Shown here: piece after piece, positions 50,180 through 58,770 of the stretch | How the letters are laid out: each line of letters opens with the position of its first letter | How positions within the stretch are numbered: the first letter of the stretch is position 1 | Assembly (NCBI GenBank): GCA_041392785.1 | Contig: JAWKLK010000004.1 | Span: 1-64,000 of the forward strand | Source of the DNA: OLB9 sp041392785 | GTDB taxonomy: Bacteria; Bacteroidota; Bacteroidia; Chitinophagales; Saprospiraceae | Reading direction: 5' to 3' | DNA length: 64,000 nucleotides | The notes under the pieces: model-generated | The model's input: only the letters and a program-made list of their open reading frames with translations | What the model was told of the DNA's origin: nothing | The model's database searches: none | Made by a program: the position numbers and the translations under genes

Positions 50180-52357
50180 TTACTTTTTTATCAATTTTTT
50201 AGTGGCAACAATTTGACCTTCATCTTTAAAAACTAAAAGATAAGATCCTTTTGACAATACTGAACAATCAAGAGTATTTGTAATGCTATCATTCAAATCT
50301 CCGTTTGCGACCTCCTTTCCATCAATATTAAACATTGCAAACTCTATATTCCGTCCGTATAGTTTCTTCGTTGATATCAATAAAGTTTCGTTGACGGGGT
50401 TTGGATAGCAGTCTATTCCTGCTTCTTTATCATTCACATCCTCCACCTCTATGATAAAATCTCTACCAATGGTATGAAATGTAGACTCAAGGACTTTTTC
50501 TTCATTGAAATCAAAAAGTACATTAGCCATATTATTTATAACTGTTCCATCTGGCACATTTGCATTCGGATAAATACTATATTTTACGAATCCAAAGGAT
50601 CGCATAGGATCGTGAATGGAATCTTTAAGTGCGATATCAGCAAATGTGACGATAAGTTGGCGTTCATTTGTAATTCTATACGTATATGGATGACTTCCTG
50701 CACCCATTTCAAGAGTAGTGATGTCTAGATGAGAAGAAATCTCATTCTTTAAAATCACATAATCCTTATTGCTAGTTCCAGTATTTCTGAATACTAGATT
50801 ATATTCCAGTTTAGTATTTTTTTCAATGTAATGTGGACTACCATATCCTTTCGGAAATGCATTAATTGTGTTATTGATCACTTTTGTCATATTTTCCTGA
50901 CAGTCTATATCCACAAAATTATCTCTATCGTCATATTCAAATATAGTAAAATAGCCCTTGCTAATACTATTGTTTTGATTGCGTCCACATCCTTCCAAAG
51001 CTGCTGAAGGATTAGACTTATAAGGGTAAAAACTAGGTCTATTGCTCCTGATGCTATAAGTAGAACCATTAGCTTCCAGTTCTACAGCCAGTACATCATT
51101 TTCTTCAAGAAGGAAATTTCCTCCTTGTCTCAAAATATCATCTTCTGTCACTATGTAGTCCAATGGATCTTTCATATTATCAGATCCTATATTTTGAATC
51201 CTAAAAATTACTTTTCCGTCAGTTTCTTGGCACTCAGCAATAATCTTTACTCGCGCATTATCCCAATTTGGATCCTGAATACATGGTTCATTTGGATAGA
51301 TAGTAGCTTCTACGCAGTGGACTTGTCCTTCAAATATATTTTCACACCCAAGGTCAAATATGATATGAATGGTACCGTGCTCATTTACTTTTAGTGTATC
51401 AATATAGAATATTATAGTGTCAGAGTTAATAGTATATGCACCCAGATAGTCAGTTGAAACAAATGTAAGTGTCTTATCAAAAACTATTTCTGCACGTACA
51501 CCTAGAGCATCCTCTGTCCCACTATTTTTGTATTGTAAAGTATAGTTATTATTAGCACATGATTGCAGAACGGGTGTTGCTACTGTAGCTTCAAGAAGAG
51601 GACAATCGACTTTAGATTGTAAAAGAAAATTCACATTTACCGTCTTATTGTTTTCTAATGTCATAATCCATTCTGCTTGACAAGGTGACCATAAATCATT
51701 TTTGGGCAATACTCTTATCTTATAAATACCAGGTGTCAGGCCAATGGCGTAATCACCTTTATCATCAGTAAATCTGTATATAGTCTGTGTTCCATTCGTG
51801 ATTTCAAGCAAAACGTTGGACAATGCAATATCTTTTATTCCTAGAATGCAATCATTATCGCTATCAAAAATGACTTTGCCCTTCAGTATAACAGGACTTG
51901 ATAAGATCAAAGTATTTTTAGTTTCCACACAATATAAATCAAGATTAGAAGCAGCAAACTCTTCATGGGTAATAAACACATAAGACTCAGTAAACAAACT
52001 CTTACGTTCAAATCTCAAAGTCATAAGAATATAACCGTCAGGAAGATGTAATGGGTTGCAACAACCTGTTTGATCAATCCAGCTGATTCTGACTGATCCA
52101 CCGATATCAAATACTTGTAAATTTGGGATTGGCGCATCTATTCTTCCAATAAGGGACAGTAACTTATCATCAAAATTTACATGAAATTGAAATGCTAATA
52201 TGTCGATAGCTTTATCAACTTTTACATCCATTTCAATGGTGTTCCCTACATACCGCACATCTGTATACACACTTAGGGTATCTATACATTCTACCTGAGC
52301 CTTCACTAAACTGTGAAAGCCAAATAGAAAGAATAATGAAACCATCCATGTCTTCAT
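50180..52357 (-). CDS. Secreted cohesin-like protein with T9SS sorting domain
   Basis: The protein (725 aa from the ATG at 52357, MKTWMVSLFFLFGFHSLVKA signal peptide) starts its mature part with a cohesin-like beta domain. The pattern runs VDKAIDILAFQFHVNFD, then DGYILMTLRFERK around residues 55-130. An SdrD/carboxypeptidase-like B domain (GKVIFDSDNDCILGIKDIALSNV) follows near residue 160, then a conserved-repeat/DUF11-like region with YNLVFRNTGTSNKD near residue 545. The last ~70 residues (CYPNPVNETLLI to VATKKLIKK) are a T9SS type A sorting domain. It should be displayed or released at the cell surface. A terminator lies downstream. Ligand unknown. Confidence 0.83.
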   Translation of the reverse strand: MKTWMVSLFFLFGFHSLVKAQVECIDTLSVYTDVRYVGNTIEMDVKVDKAIDILAFQFHVNFDDKLLSLIGRIDAPIPNLQVFDIGGSVRISWIDQTGCCNPLHLPDGYILMTLRFERKSLFTESYVFITHEEFAASNLDLYCVETKNTLILSSPVILKGKVIFDSDNDCILGIKDIALSNVLLEITNGTQTIYRFTDDKGDYAIGLTPGIYKIRVLPKNDLWSPCQAEWIMTLENNKTVNVNFLLQSKVDCPLLEATVATPVLQSCANNNYTLQYKNSGTEDALGVRAEIVFDKTLTFVSTDYLGAYTINSDTIIFYIDTLKVNEHGTIHIIFDLGCENIFEGQVHCVEATIYPNEPCIQDPNWDNARVKIIAECQETDGKVIFRIQNIGSDNMKDPLDYIVTEDDILRQGGNFLLEENDVLAVELEANGSTYSIRSNRPSFYPYKSNPSAALEGCGRNQNNSISKGYFTIFEYDDRDNFVDIDCQENMTKVINNTINAFPKGYGSPHYIEKNTKLEYNLVFRNTGTSNKDYVILKNEISSHLDITTLEMGAGSHPYTYRITNERQLIVTFADIALKDSIHDPMRSFGFVKYSIYPNANVPDGTVINNMANVLFDFNEEKVLESTFHTIGRDFIIEVEDVNDKEAGIDCYPNPVNETLLISTKKLYGRNIEFAMFNIDGKEVANGDLNDSITNTLDCSVLSKGSYLLVFKDEGQIVATKKLIKK

Positions 52358-52437
52358 ACAAAACCCCATTATTGTATCATGAACTAAAAACGATACAAAT
52401 ATCAGAATATATACACATCAAATAAAAAACAATTTTT

Positions 52438-52456
52438 TACATTTGTAGTATTTTTG
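52438..52456 (+). promoter_or_regulatory. Two overlapping -7-type boxes before the helical-repeat gene
   Basis: TACATTTG (52438-52445) and TATTTTTG (52449-52456) both match TAnnTTTG, 70-88 bases upstream of the ATG at 52526. Which, if either, is used is unknown. Confidence 0.4.
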
Positions 52457-52525
52457 TAATAATAGTCAATTACTATTTACTTGAATATCAAAATAATACA
52501 ATTTTTTTATTGATAATTTGTATAC

Positions 52526-53875
52526 ATGAAACCCAAATTACAGTGTATTTTAGACACATTAAATCCCAAAGAGATTTCAGATTTTTCACTTTTGATTACA
52601 TCATCTCTTCTTGGAGGTAAATCTAAACACCAAAAATATCTTGAGACTTTTCTCCAATCTGACTTTTCTAAAGCATCTACATTCTCTATTCAAGACAGAC
52701 TCCTTATGTCTGATCTAGTGAAAATGGCTGAAAAATATATTATACTCAAATCTGCATCTGAAGACCGACAATACCAGTATAAAAAACTATTATCTCATTA
52801 TAGAAAAGCTGAATCACAGAAACTATTCACAGAATACTATAAAACCATAACGCAATCTCTATCGACAGACACATATAAAAATGCTGATTATTATGCATTA
52901 TACACTGAGATACTTTTCGAAAAATGGCAATTTGACCAACTACTGAACCGATTTGACAATGCTGATGTGGATGATATATTTCTGTATAAAGATATATCTA
53001 TCATAGGTCAGAAGTTACTTCAATTGACAACTATAGCATCACAGACATCATTGATTTCTAAAAGCATTGAATATGGACTATTTCAAGAATTGGAAAACTA
53101 TATCATTGAAAATCAATACCTTGACTATCCTTGTATTTCCTTGTATTATTATGTTTTCAAAATGATTTCAGAGCCAAATGAACTTACATGGTTTGAAAAA
53201 TATGCTTTAGCTTTGGAAAATCATAAGGATGCATTTCCTTTTGAAGAAGTGAAGTCTTTCTATCTGTTTGCCATCAATTACTGCATCAGAAAATACAATA
53301 ATGGCTTGCTTGATTTTGGGTATATTATTCTGGATTATTATACTATTGCACTAAGTAAAAACCTCTTATTACAAAATGGAAACTTATCTAAGAACACATA
53401 TAGAAATATCAATACATTGGCTATTCGACTAGGAAAATTTGATGATGCTATTAAAATCAGCAACGATTATATTCATTTATTGAGAGAAGATGATAAAACC
53501 AGCGCTTATAATTTCAATATGGCCAATATTCTCTATGCTACCAAAAAGTATGATGAAGCATTGGTCTTATTACAGCAGATAGATTTTGATGATCACCTTT
53601 CTAATCTCTTTGCAAAATCTGTTTTGCTCAAAATTTATTATGAAACAAAATCTTTCCGAGCACTTGACTCGCATCTTGATGCTATGCAAGCTTACTTGAC
53701 GCGCAAAAAAATCATCGGATATCATAAGGTGAATTACGCCAATCTTATCAAATTTACAAAAAAACTTTTGGCATTAAATCCTTATGACAGAAAAGAATAT
53801 GATGCTTTAAAAAATCTTATAAATAATGAAAAACAGATTGCTGATAAAACCTGGTTGTTAAACCAACTAGACTAG
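52526..53875 (+). CDS. Helical-repeat (TPR-like) protein of unknown function
   Basis: The 449-aa protein is all-helical with degenerate TPR-like repeats, clearest at residues ~300-390 (NTLAIRLGKFDDAIKISNDYI, NMANILYATKKYDEALVLLQQID). The N-terminal region (LQCILDTLNPKEISDFSLLI) resembles the start of a group of Bacteroidota cytosolic helical-repeat proteins. No signal peptide or membrane helix is evident. Its 3' end overlaps convergent panC by 4 bases. Function unknown. Confidence 0.75.
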   Translation: MKPKLQCILDTLNPKEISDFSLLITSSLLGGKSKHQKYLETFLQSDFSKASTFSIQDRLLMSDLVKMAEKYIILKSASEDRQYQYKKLLSHYRKAESQKLFTEYYKTITQSLSTDTYKNADYYALYTEILFEKWQFDQLLNRFDNADVDDIFLYKDISIIGQKLLQLTTIASQTSLISKSIEYGLFQELENYIIENQYLDYPCISLYYYVFKMISEPNELTWFEKYALALENHKDAFPFEEVKSFYLFAINYCIRKYNNGLLDFGYIILDYYTIALSKNLLLQNGNLSKNTYRNINTLAIRLGKFDDAIKISNDYIHLLREDDKTSAYNFNMANILYATKKYDEALVLLQQIDFDDHLSNLFAKSVLLKIYYETKSFRALDSHLDAMQAYLTRKKIIGYHKVNYANLIKFTKKLLALNPYDRKEYDALKNLINNEKQIADKTWLLNQLD

Positions 53876-54726
53876 GAATCTTTCAGGATGATATTATCTA
53901 TTAGTCTTACATCTTCCAGCCATGTCGCTATACAGACCACTGCATAGTCAGTCATATCTAAATGGTTCACTTGCTTTAAGGTGTGGCCATCAACTACTTG
54001 TAGGTATTCTGTTTTAAAACCATTAGCATCCAATTTTTCCAAAGCCTTTTTGACCAAGATATCAAGTGGTTTCTTGTCAATATTCCTCTTTATACTCATT
54101 AAAGCCTTATAAATCATGGATGCTTTTGCTAATCCTTCAGTTGATAATCTGGCATTTCTGGAAGAAAGAGCCAACCCACTTTTACTCCTTAGCGTGGGAA
54201 CACTGATCAATTGTGTCGGTATATTGTTTGATTTAATCAGATGGGAGACCACAGCAACTTGTTGGAAGTCTTTAAGCCCCATAAACAGAAAATCCGGAGT
54301 TACAATATCTAAAAGTCTTTTTACAACTTGAGCCACTCCTTTGAAATGTCCTGGTCTGAATTGGCCTTCCATTGGTTGATCAATACCTCCCAAATCCCAT
54401 TCATTTCCATGGTCTAAACCATTAGGATACATTTCTTCCTGAGTAGGTGCAAACACTACATCAACTTTAGGTGGAAATAGTAATTCTAGATCTTTCAATA
54501 GTTGTCGTGGATACTTTTCTAAATCCGCTTTATTGTTAAATTGAGTGGGATTGACAAAAATAGAAACTATAGTAAAATCTGCTAATTTCTTTGATTCTCT
54601 TACCAGTTTCACATGTCCCTTGTGCAATGCTCCCATGGTCGGAACGAAGCCAATAGTCTTATTTTCCTTTTTAATTCTATTGACAAATTCTTGCATGTCG
54701 TGGGCGGACTCTATTATAACAATCAT
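53872..54726 (-). CDS. panC: Pantoate--beta-alanine ligase (pantothenate synthetase)
   Basis: This enzyme joins pantoate and beta-alanine with ATP in vitamin B5/CoA synthesis. The 284-aa protein has the class I nucleotidyl-transferase site TMGALHKGH near residue 32, IFVNPTQFN near residue 57, the pantoate-binding FRPGHFKGVAQVV near residue 143, and SSRNARLS (KMSKS-like) near residue 190. Length is normal. It is a single gene here; panB and panD are not in the window. Confidence 0.96.
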   Translation of the reverse strand: MIVIIESAHDMQEFVNRIKKENKTIGFVPTMGALHKGHVKLVRESKKLADFTIVSIFVNPTQFNNKADLEKYPRQLLKDLELLFPPKVDVVFAPTQEEMYPNGLDHGNEWDLGGIDQPMEGQFRPGHFKGVAQVVKRLLDIVTPDFLFMGLKDFQQVAVVSHLIKSNNIPTQLISVPTLRSKSGLALSSRNARLSTEGLAKASMIYKALMSIKRNIDKKPLDILVKKALEKLDANGFKTEYLQVVDGHTLKQVNHLDMTDYAVVCIATWLEDVRLIDNIILKDS

Positions 54727-54811
54727 GTATAATATTTTTGATTTTTTAGACGAAAAAATTTAAAATGGTCTCATAAAATCATTATTTGTACCCCAAATGA
54801 CTAAAATAAAA

Positions 54812-54845
54812 TAGCTTTATATGAATAGTCATTCATATAAAGCTA
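54812..54845. terminator. Strong hairpin terminator after rpsU
   Basis: A perfect 15-bp inverted repeat (54812-54826 and 54831-54845, core AGCTTTATATGAAT) with a 4-base loop. T-rich tracts on both sides would terminate leftward transcription from rpsU before panC. Confidence 0.85.
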
Positions 54846-54873
54846 CTTTTTGTATATTTTGGAAAAAAAGGTT

Positions 54874-55065
54874 TTACCCTTGGTCTCCGAATTTTTCTTG
54901 TCTGTACGCAGCAGATAAAATCTCATTTCTTCTTTCTACAGAAGGCTTCACAAAATGTTTTCTGTTACGAAGTTCTTTAACAAGACCTACAGACTGAAAT
55001 TTTCTCTTATATCTTTTAAGAGCTCTGTCTATCGATTCATCATCTTTTACATGGATTATTAACAT
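54874..55065 (-). CDS. rpsU: 30S ribosomal protein S21
   Basis: The 63-aa basic protein matches S21, with SIDRALKRYKRKFQSVGLVKELR near residues 12-34 and a basic KHFVKPSVERRNEI segment. S21 sits near the anti-Shine-Dalgarno region of 16S rRNA. In Bacteroidota, where many genes lack Shine-Dalgarno sequences, S21 has been described as helping to sequester that region. The gene stands alone with its own promoter box and terminator. Confidence 0.96.
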   Translation of the reverse strand: MLIIHVKDDESIDRALKRYKRKFQSVGLVKELRNRKHFVKPSVERRNEILSAAYRQEKFGDQG

Positions 55066-55105
55066 ATAATGATGTTTAAAATTTTATTGTTTTTAAAAAG
55101 GAATG

Positions 55106-55113
55106 CAAAGGTA
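55106..55113 (-). promoter_or_regulatory. Candidate -7 promoter box for rpsU
   Basis: TACCTTTG on the minus strand, an exact TAnnTTTG match, 41 bases upstream of the rpsU start. No clear -33 TTG at 18-20 bases. Confidence 0.5.
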
Positions 55114-55149
55114 ATACTTTATTTTGATTTCATCACACTTTGTATATAA

Positions 55150-55183
55150 AAAGGGCTAAAATTTTATTGAATTCTAGCCCTTT
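55150..55183 (-). terminator. Terminator after the first tonB gene
   Basis: AAAGGGCTA (55150-55158) pairs with TAGCCCTTT (55175-55183). On the minus strand the stem is followed by TTTTTATATA, suited to ending leftward transcription 20 bases after the tonB stop. Confidence 0.75.
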
Positions 55184-55202
55184 AGGTTTTATTTAGAATG
55201 TT

Positions 55203-56120
55203 TTATCCTTCCAACTTAAATTTCACAGGCAGGGTATAAAGTACTTTTACGGGTCTACCTCTCTGCTTACCTGGTGTCCATTTTTGTGGCAGGTCGTTCA
55301 TCCCTAACACAACTGATTCTGCTGCTGCCCCACAACCGGCTCCAATATCTCTTACAATCTTTGCTTCAGATATTTTACCTTGGCGGTCTACAACAAACTG
55401 GATAACTACTTGCCCTTCAACGCCATTTTCTCTTGCTATTGCTGGATATTTGAGATTTTTATAAATATATTCCAGCATTTTACCTTTGGCACAATCATCT
55501 TTCTCCTTATCTGTGCCTTTATCTTCACATCCAGGGAATCGTGGCATTTGTTCTACCACTTTGAATATCTCTTCTTCTTCCTGTTTCTTCGGTGGCGGTG
55601 GTGGTGGCGGTGGCGGAGCTGCTTTTTTCTCCTCTTTCGGTGCCTCCACTTGTGTTTCCGTGGTGATCTCTTGACTTTCAAATTTCACTTCTTCCTCTAT
55701 CACTTCGGTATCAGGAACTTCCTGAATCACTGGTGGTGGTGGTGGTGGTGGCGGTGGTGGTGGCTCTGCCGTTCTTGGTACCTCTACTTCGATCTCTTCT
55801 TCCAAGACTAGATCACTCAGGTCTACTTTTATTTTCTTCTCATAAGTTGTCCATCCCATGAAAACCAAAGCTAGAAGCATAGATGCCGCCATTCCATAAT
55901 TAAAATAGCTACTTGAATTTTTAAAAATGTCCACTTCCGGAAATTTTACTCTCGTGCTAGCGGAGGTTGTTTTGACATCTTTGTTTGTCTCTCTTAAATC
56001 TTCTACGGTATAGGAGCTGTACTTACGCTTGAAGAAAATGATCAAACCAATAGTTATGAGTGTTATCGCCATGACAACAATCATTATACCTGTGGACGAA
56101 ATTTCTAATTCTCTAAACAT
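55203..56120 (-). CDS. TonB-family energy transducer with two N-terminal membrane helices
   Basis: The 305-aa protein has a C-terminal TonB domain (residues ~215-305). GVEGQVVIQFVVDRQGKISEAKIVRDIG and LPVKFKLE are typical of Bacteroidota TonB, which passes inner-membrane energy to outer-membrane receptors. It has two hydrophobic helices, 11-30 and 74-90, where most TonBs have one; a basic FKRKY after the first suggests a cytosolic loop. Two polyproline runs (11 Pro at ~120-130, 9 Pro at ~165-173) span the periplasm. FPGC with a second Cys 12 residues on may form a disulfide. No exbB/exbD is adjacent. A paralogue lies upstream. Confidence 0.9.
   Translation of the reverse strand: MFRELEISSTGIMIVVMAITLITIGLIIFFKRKYSSYTVEDLRETNKDVKTTSASTRVKFPEVDIFKNSSSYFNYGMAASMLLALVFMGWTTYEKKIKVDLSDLVLEEEIEVEVPRTAEPPPPPPPPPPPVIQEVPDTEVIEEEVKFESQEITTETQVEAPKEEKKAAPPPPPPPPPKKQEEEEIFKVVEQMPRFPGCEDKGTDKEKDDCAKGKMLEYIYKNLKYPAIARENGVEGQVVIQFVVDRQGKISEAKIVRDIGAGCGAAAESVVLGMNDLPQKWTPGKQRGRPVKVLYTLPVKFKLEG
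55590..55616 (+). repeat. TGG/CGG triplet repeat coding for polyproline
   Basis: Nine TGG or CGG triplets in a row (CCA/CCG proline codons on the minus strand) inside the first tonB gene. Its interruptions limit slippage. Confidence 0.9.
55731..55763 (+). repeat. TGG triplet repeat coding for polyproline
   Basis: Eleven TGG/CGG triplets, seven of them an uninterrupted TGG run, in the periplasmic linker of the first tonB gene. Copy number could vary by slippage without a frame change. Confidence 0.9.
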
Positions 56121-56403
56121 AAGGCGTTAATTAATAAATTTTTTTAAATGTTGAAAGACCAATATATGATTCAATTTTTTGGATTCAATTATGTTGGTCT
56201 CTAATTAAAAAGGTAAAGTTGCAAGAATTCTCTCAAAATACCAAACAATTAATTGGAAAAACTTTTTCAAAAAATCATTACCAAATTTATTTGTTTATTC
56301 TTGTGTGATTTTCTTTTTTATGATTCCCATCATTATGGAAATTATTTTAATGATGCTCATTTTTCTGTTATGGTGTGCGAAATAATGGAAAAAGATGATG
56401 AAA

Positions 56404-57318
56404 TTATTCTAATTTGAACTTCACAGGTAGTGTGTAGAGTACTTTTACTGGTCTACCCAATTGTTTTCCTGGCGTCCATCTTTCAGGAAGATTATTCATA
56501 TCTAAGATTGCTTTTTCAACCACTTGAGCGCAACCACCACCAATATCTCTCATAATTTTTGTGTCTCTGATTATTCCATTTTTATCCACAACAAATTGTA
56601 AGACTACTTGACCTTCTATTCTATTAGATTTGGCTACTTCTGGATAGATGATGTGTTCATAAATATATCTTAATAATTTGGTTGTTGAACATTCGACCAT
56701 TTCTTCTTCAGTTCCCTGATCATCGCATCCTGGAAATCTAGGCATTTGTTCTACTTTACGAAAAATTCTATCTACATCATCAGTATTATCCTTAGGCACA
56801 GGTGGTGGCGGCGGTACAATTGGGTGTAATCCGGTTTGTTCCACTTTAGTTTGATTTATTTTATCATTTGAAGTAATATCTTGGCTTACAAAAGATACAT
56901 TTTCAATTATTTCCTTCGTATCAATTACACTTTCTATCATGGGTGGCGGTGGCGGTGATGGAGGAAGTGGCACCCTTGGTATTGTGACTTCTATTTCTTC
57001 AAATTCTTGTATTTTTTTAACTTCTATTTTGGTCTCATGATCCACAGAAGTGTATCCCATAAATACCAACGCTAAGAATACGGAAATAGTCAACCCATAG
57101 TTGAAATAACTTCCAGTATTTTTGAAAGTATCTACCTCTCTAAATTTGGATCGAGATGTTGCGGTGGTGAATTTATGGTAGTTTTTTGATTTTAAACTAT
57201 CTATTTTATATCTGCTATATGTAAATTTGAAATAATAAATAATGGCATTTGTCAATAGGATAACAGCAACACAAATAGCTATCAAGCCTGAAATGGAAAT
57301 TTCGAATAGATCTAACAT
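56404..57318 (-). CDS. Second TonB-family energy transducer (paralogue)
   Basis: The 304-aa protein parallels the gene at 55203-56120 along its whole length. Two N-terminal helices (~11-30 and ~73-90) share the YFNYG lead-in. The C-terminal TonB domain (EGQVVLQFVVDKNGIIRDTKIMRDIGGGC, YTLPVKFKLE) and the FPGC-x12-C cysteines are also shared. Its proline runs are much shorter and interrupted (PLPPSPPPPPM, VPPPPPVP), so the reach across the periplasm differs. It lies 283 bases upstream of the first copy, separated by AT-rich sequence with no gene. This is a tandem duplication that has diverged. Confidence 0.9.
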   Translation of the reverse strand: MLDLFEISISGLIAICVAVILLTNAIIYYFKFTYSRYKIDSLKSKNYHKFTTATSRSKFREVDTFKNTGSYFNYGLTISVFLALVFMGYTSVDHETKIEVKKIQEFEEIEVTIPRVPLPPSPPPPPMIESVIDTKEIIENVSFVSQDITSNDKINQTKVEQTGLHPIVPPPPPVPKDNTDDVDRIFRKVEQMPRFPGCDDQGTEEEMVECSTTKLLRYIYEHIIYPEVAKSNRIEGQVVLQFVVDKNGIIRDTKIMRDIGGGCAQVVEKAILDMNNLPERWTPGKQLGRPVKVLYTLPVKFKLE

Positions 57319-57496
57319 GCACTAAGGTTATAAATTCTATTAATTGGATATTATTTACCTGTCTCAAATGAAAGGAATTCACATACAGTTACAAAAACTC
57401 CAATACAAAGCAATTCAGTAGATCATCTGGCCAAACAATATCCCAAACTGTTGAGACATATCTAAAAGATGCAGTTTTTGTATCACTGGTGTATAC

Positions 57497-57898
57497 CTAA
57501 TCAGCGATATTTCTATATTTATTCAAATTATAAAAAATCACTATTCCACATAAGGTACCAATAATATTTGCCAGCATATCAAAATATTCAAATGCTCGAC
57601 CTACACCCATCTTTAGTTGCAATATTTCTATAAGTATCCCAAAAGAAATGATTGACCCAATGATTACATATCTGATTTGCTTTTTTTCCTTAAATGTCAT
57701 AAGCCAAGATAAGGTCAAAACGGTGTAAAATACAAAATGACCGAGTTTATCAAAGCCAATCACATCAATACTAAATCTAGCAGCCTGCCGCACTGAAATG
57801 AGAGATAAAGTGAGAAGCAAAATTGTCCAAACAATGCTGAACCACAACCAAATTTTGGAAGGAAGATAAAGTAAAAACGAAAATAATTTTGACGTCAT
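57497..57898 (-). CDS. VanZ-like membrane protein
   Basis: The 133-aa protein has four hydrophobic helices and the VanZ family pattern. GFDKLGHFVFYTVLTLSW near residue 50, an intramembrane IEILQ near residue 93, and GRAFEYFDMLANIIGTLCG at the end carry the conserved Asp-His, Glu-Gln and Arg/Asp/Asn-Gly positions. VanZ gives low-level teicoplanin resistance in enterococci, but Bacteroidota versions are uncharacterised. It is transcribed leftward, divergent from the ompH genes. Confidence 0.85.
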   Translation of the reverse strand: MTSKLFSFLLYLPSKIWLWFSIVWTILLLTLSLISVRQAARFSIDVIGFDKLGHFVFYTVLTLSWLMTFKEKKQIRYVIIGSIISFGILIEILQLKMGVGRAFEYFDMLANIIGTLCGIVIFYNLNKYRNIAD

Positions 57899-58214
57899 TA
57901 AATTTTGGATGTGGTGTTTTAATCATACAATTGATATGTCGAATTGTTTAGCCTATTGATTTTCGAAAAGCAAAAGATGAATGTGCTTTAAAATTTTCAT
58001 GAAATAGAGAATATTTATTGGTTAAACAATAGTTAAAAAAACTTCTTGAATCGTCTATATGCAAAGGTATATATAATTCATTTACAACAAATTACAATAT
58101 TTTGTGAATCTTTTTAGTTATGGTATTTGTAACTTTTAATTTGTATTAAATGTCTATAAATTAATCAATTGGTTTATAAAATAGTAATTTTGTCACTTTT
58201 AAAAAAATAGCATA
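57899..58214. other. Intergenic region between divergent VanZ-like and ompH genes
   Basis: A 316-base AT-rich gap. I see no gene, tRNA or strong hairpin in it. It must hold promoters for both directions; the only clear element is the TAATTTTG box at 58185-58192. Confidence 0.7.
58185..58192 (+). promoter_or_regulatory. Candidate -7 promoter box for the ompH pair
   Basis: TAATTTTG matches TAnnTTTG and lies 23 bases before the ATG at 58215. A TTG at 58169-58171 is only 13 bases away, short of the usual spacing. Confidence 0.45.
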
Positions 58215-58733
58215 ATGAATACAAGAAGAATATTTAATGTTTTAATGTTTGTCTTTGGAGTTTTGTTTAGTGCATCCGCTCAAAAAATCGCCATTGTCGA
58301 CATCAATGATGTGTTAGCAGCAATGCCTGAATATGAAGAAGCACAATCTACTTTGGATAGATTTTCTGCTGAATGGCAACAACAAGTCCAACAGGAATTT
58401 GACAAAGTCAAAAGTCTTTATAATAAACTCCAAGCTGAGCAGGTCTTACTTTCTCCAGAGGATAAAATGAAGAGAGAAGATGAAATTATGAAGATGGAAG
58501 GTCAAGTAAGAGAATTGCAAAAGCAAAAATTTGGGCCTGAAGGGGAACTATTCATGAAGAGACAAGAATTAGTTTCTCCTCTACAGGATAAAGTATTTGC
58601 AGCAATAGAAAATTATGCTTCCGAAAAAGCGATAGATCTTATTTTTGATAAGAGTGGTTCTACTGGATTACTTTTTACAAATCCGGAATATGACAAAACT
58701 GGAGATATCAAAAGAAGATTGGGTATTAAATAA
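58215..58733 (+). CDS. OmpH/Skp family periplasmic chaperone, first copy
   Basis: The 172-aa protein has a signal peptide (MNTRRIFNVLMFVFGVLFSASA, then QKIAIVD). The Skp/OmpH fold follows: a short beta strand, IVDINDVLAAMPEYEEAQ, a long coiled-coil pair (~residues 45-120), and return strands ending ILFDKSGSTGLLFTNPEYD. Skp trimers hold unfolded outer-membrane proteins in the periplasm. It lies 37 bases before a second ompH gene. In Bacteroidota ompH genes often follow bamA, which is not present here. Confidence 0.9.
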   Translation: MNTRRIFNVLMFVFGVLFSASAQKIAIVDINDVLAAMPEYEEAQSTLDRFSAEWQQQVQQEFDKVKSLYNKLQAEQVLLSPEDKMKREDEIMKMEGQVRELQKQKFGPEGELFMKRQELVSPLQDKVFAAIENYASEKAIDLIFDKSGSTGLLFTNPEYDKTGDIKRRLGIK

Positions 58734-58770
58734 TATTTTTTAAACAAAACCATAAACCATTTTATTACAC

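Noticed and set aside
55590..55763. Triplet repeats considered as a CRISPR or tandem-repeat locus
   Set aside because: The repeats are codon-scale, in frame with a TonB linker, and have no spacers.
55380..55811. A rightward frame rich in Trp and Arg opposite tonB
   Set aside because: The Trp runs are the TGG repeats that encode polyproline on the other strand; it has no other support.
56328..56355. CATCATTA/TAATGATG inverted repeat downstream of the second tonB gene, as a terminator
   Set aside because: The stem is AT-rich and on the minus strand it is followed by A-rich rather than T-rich sequence.
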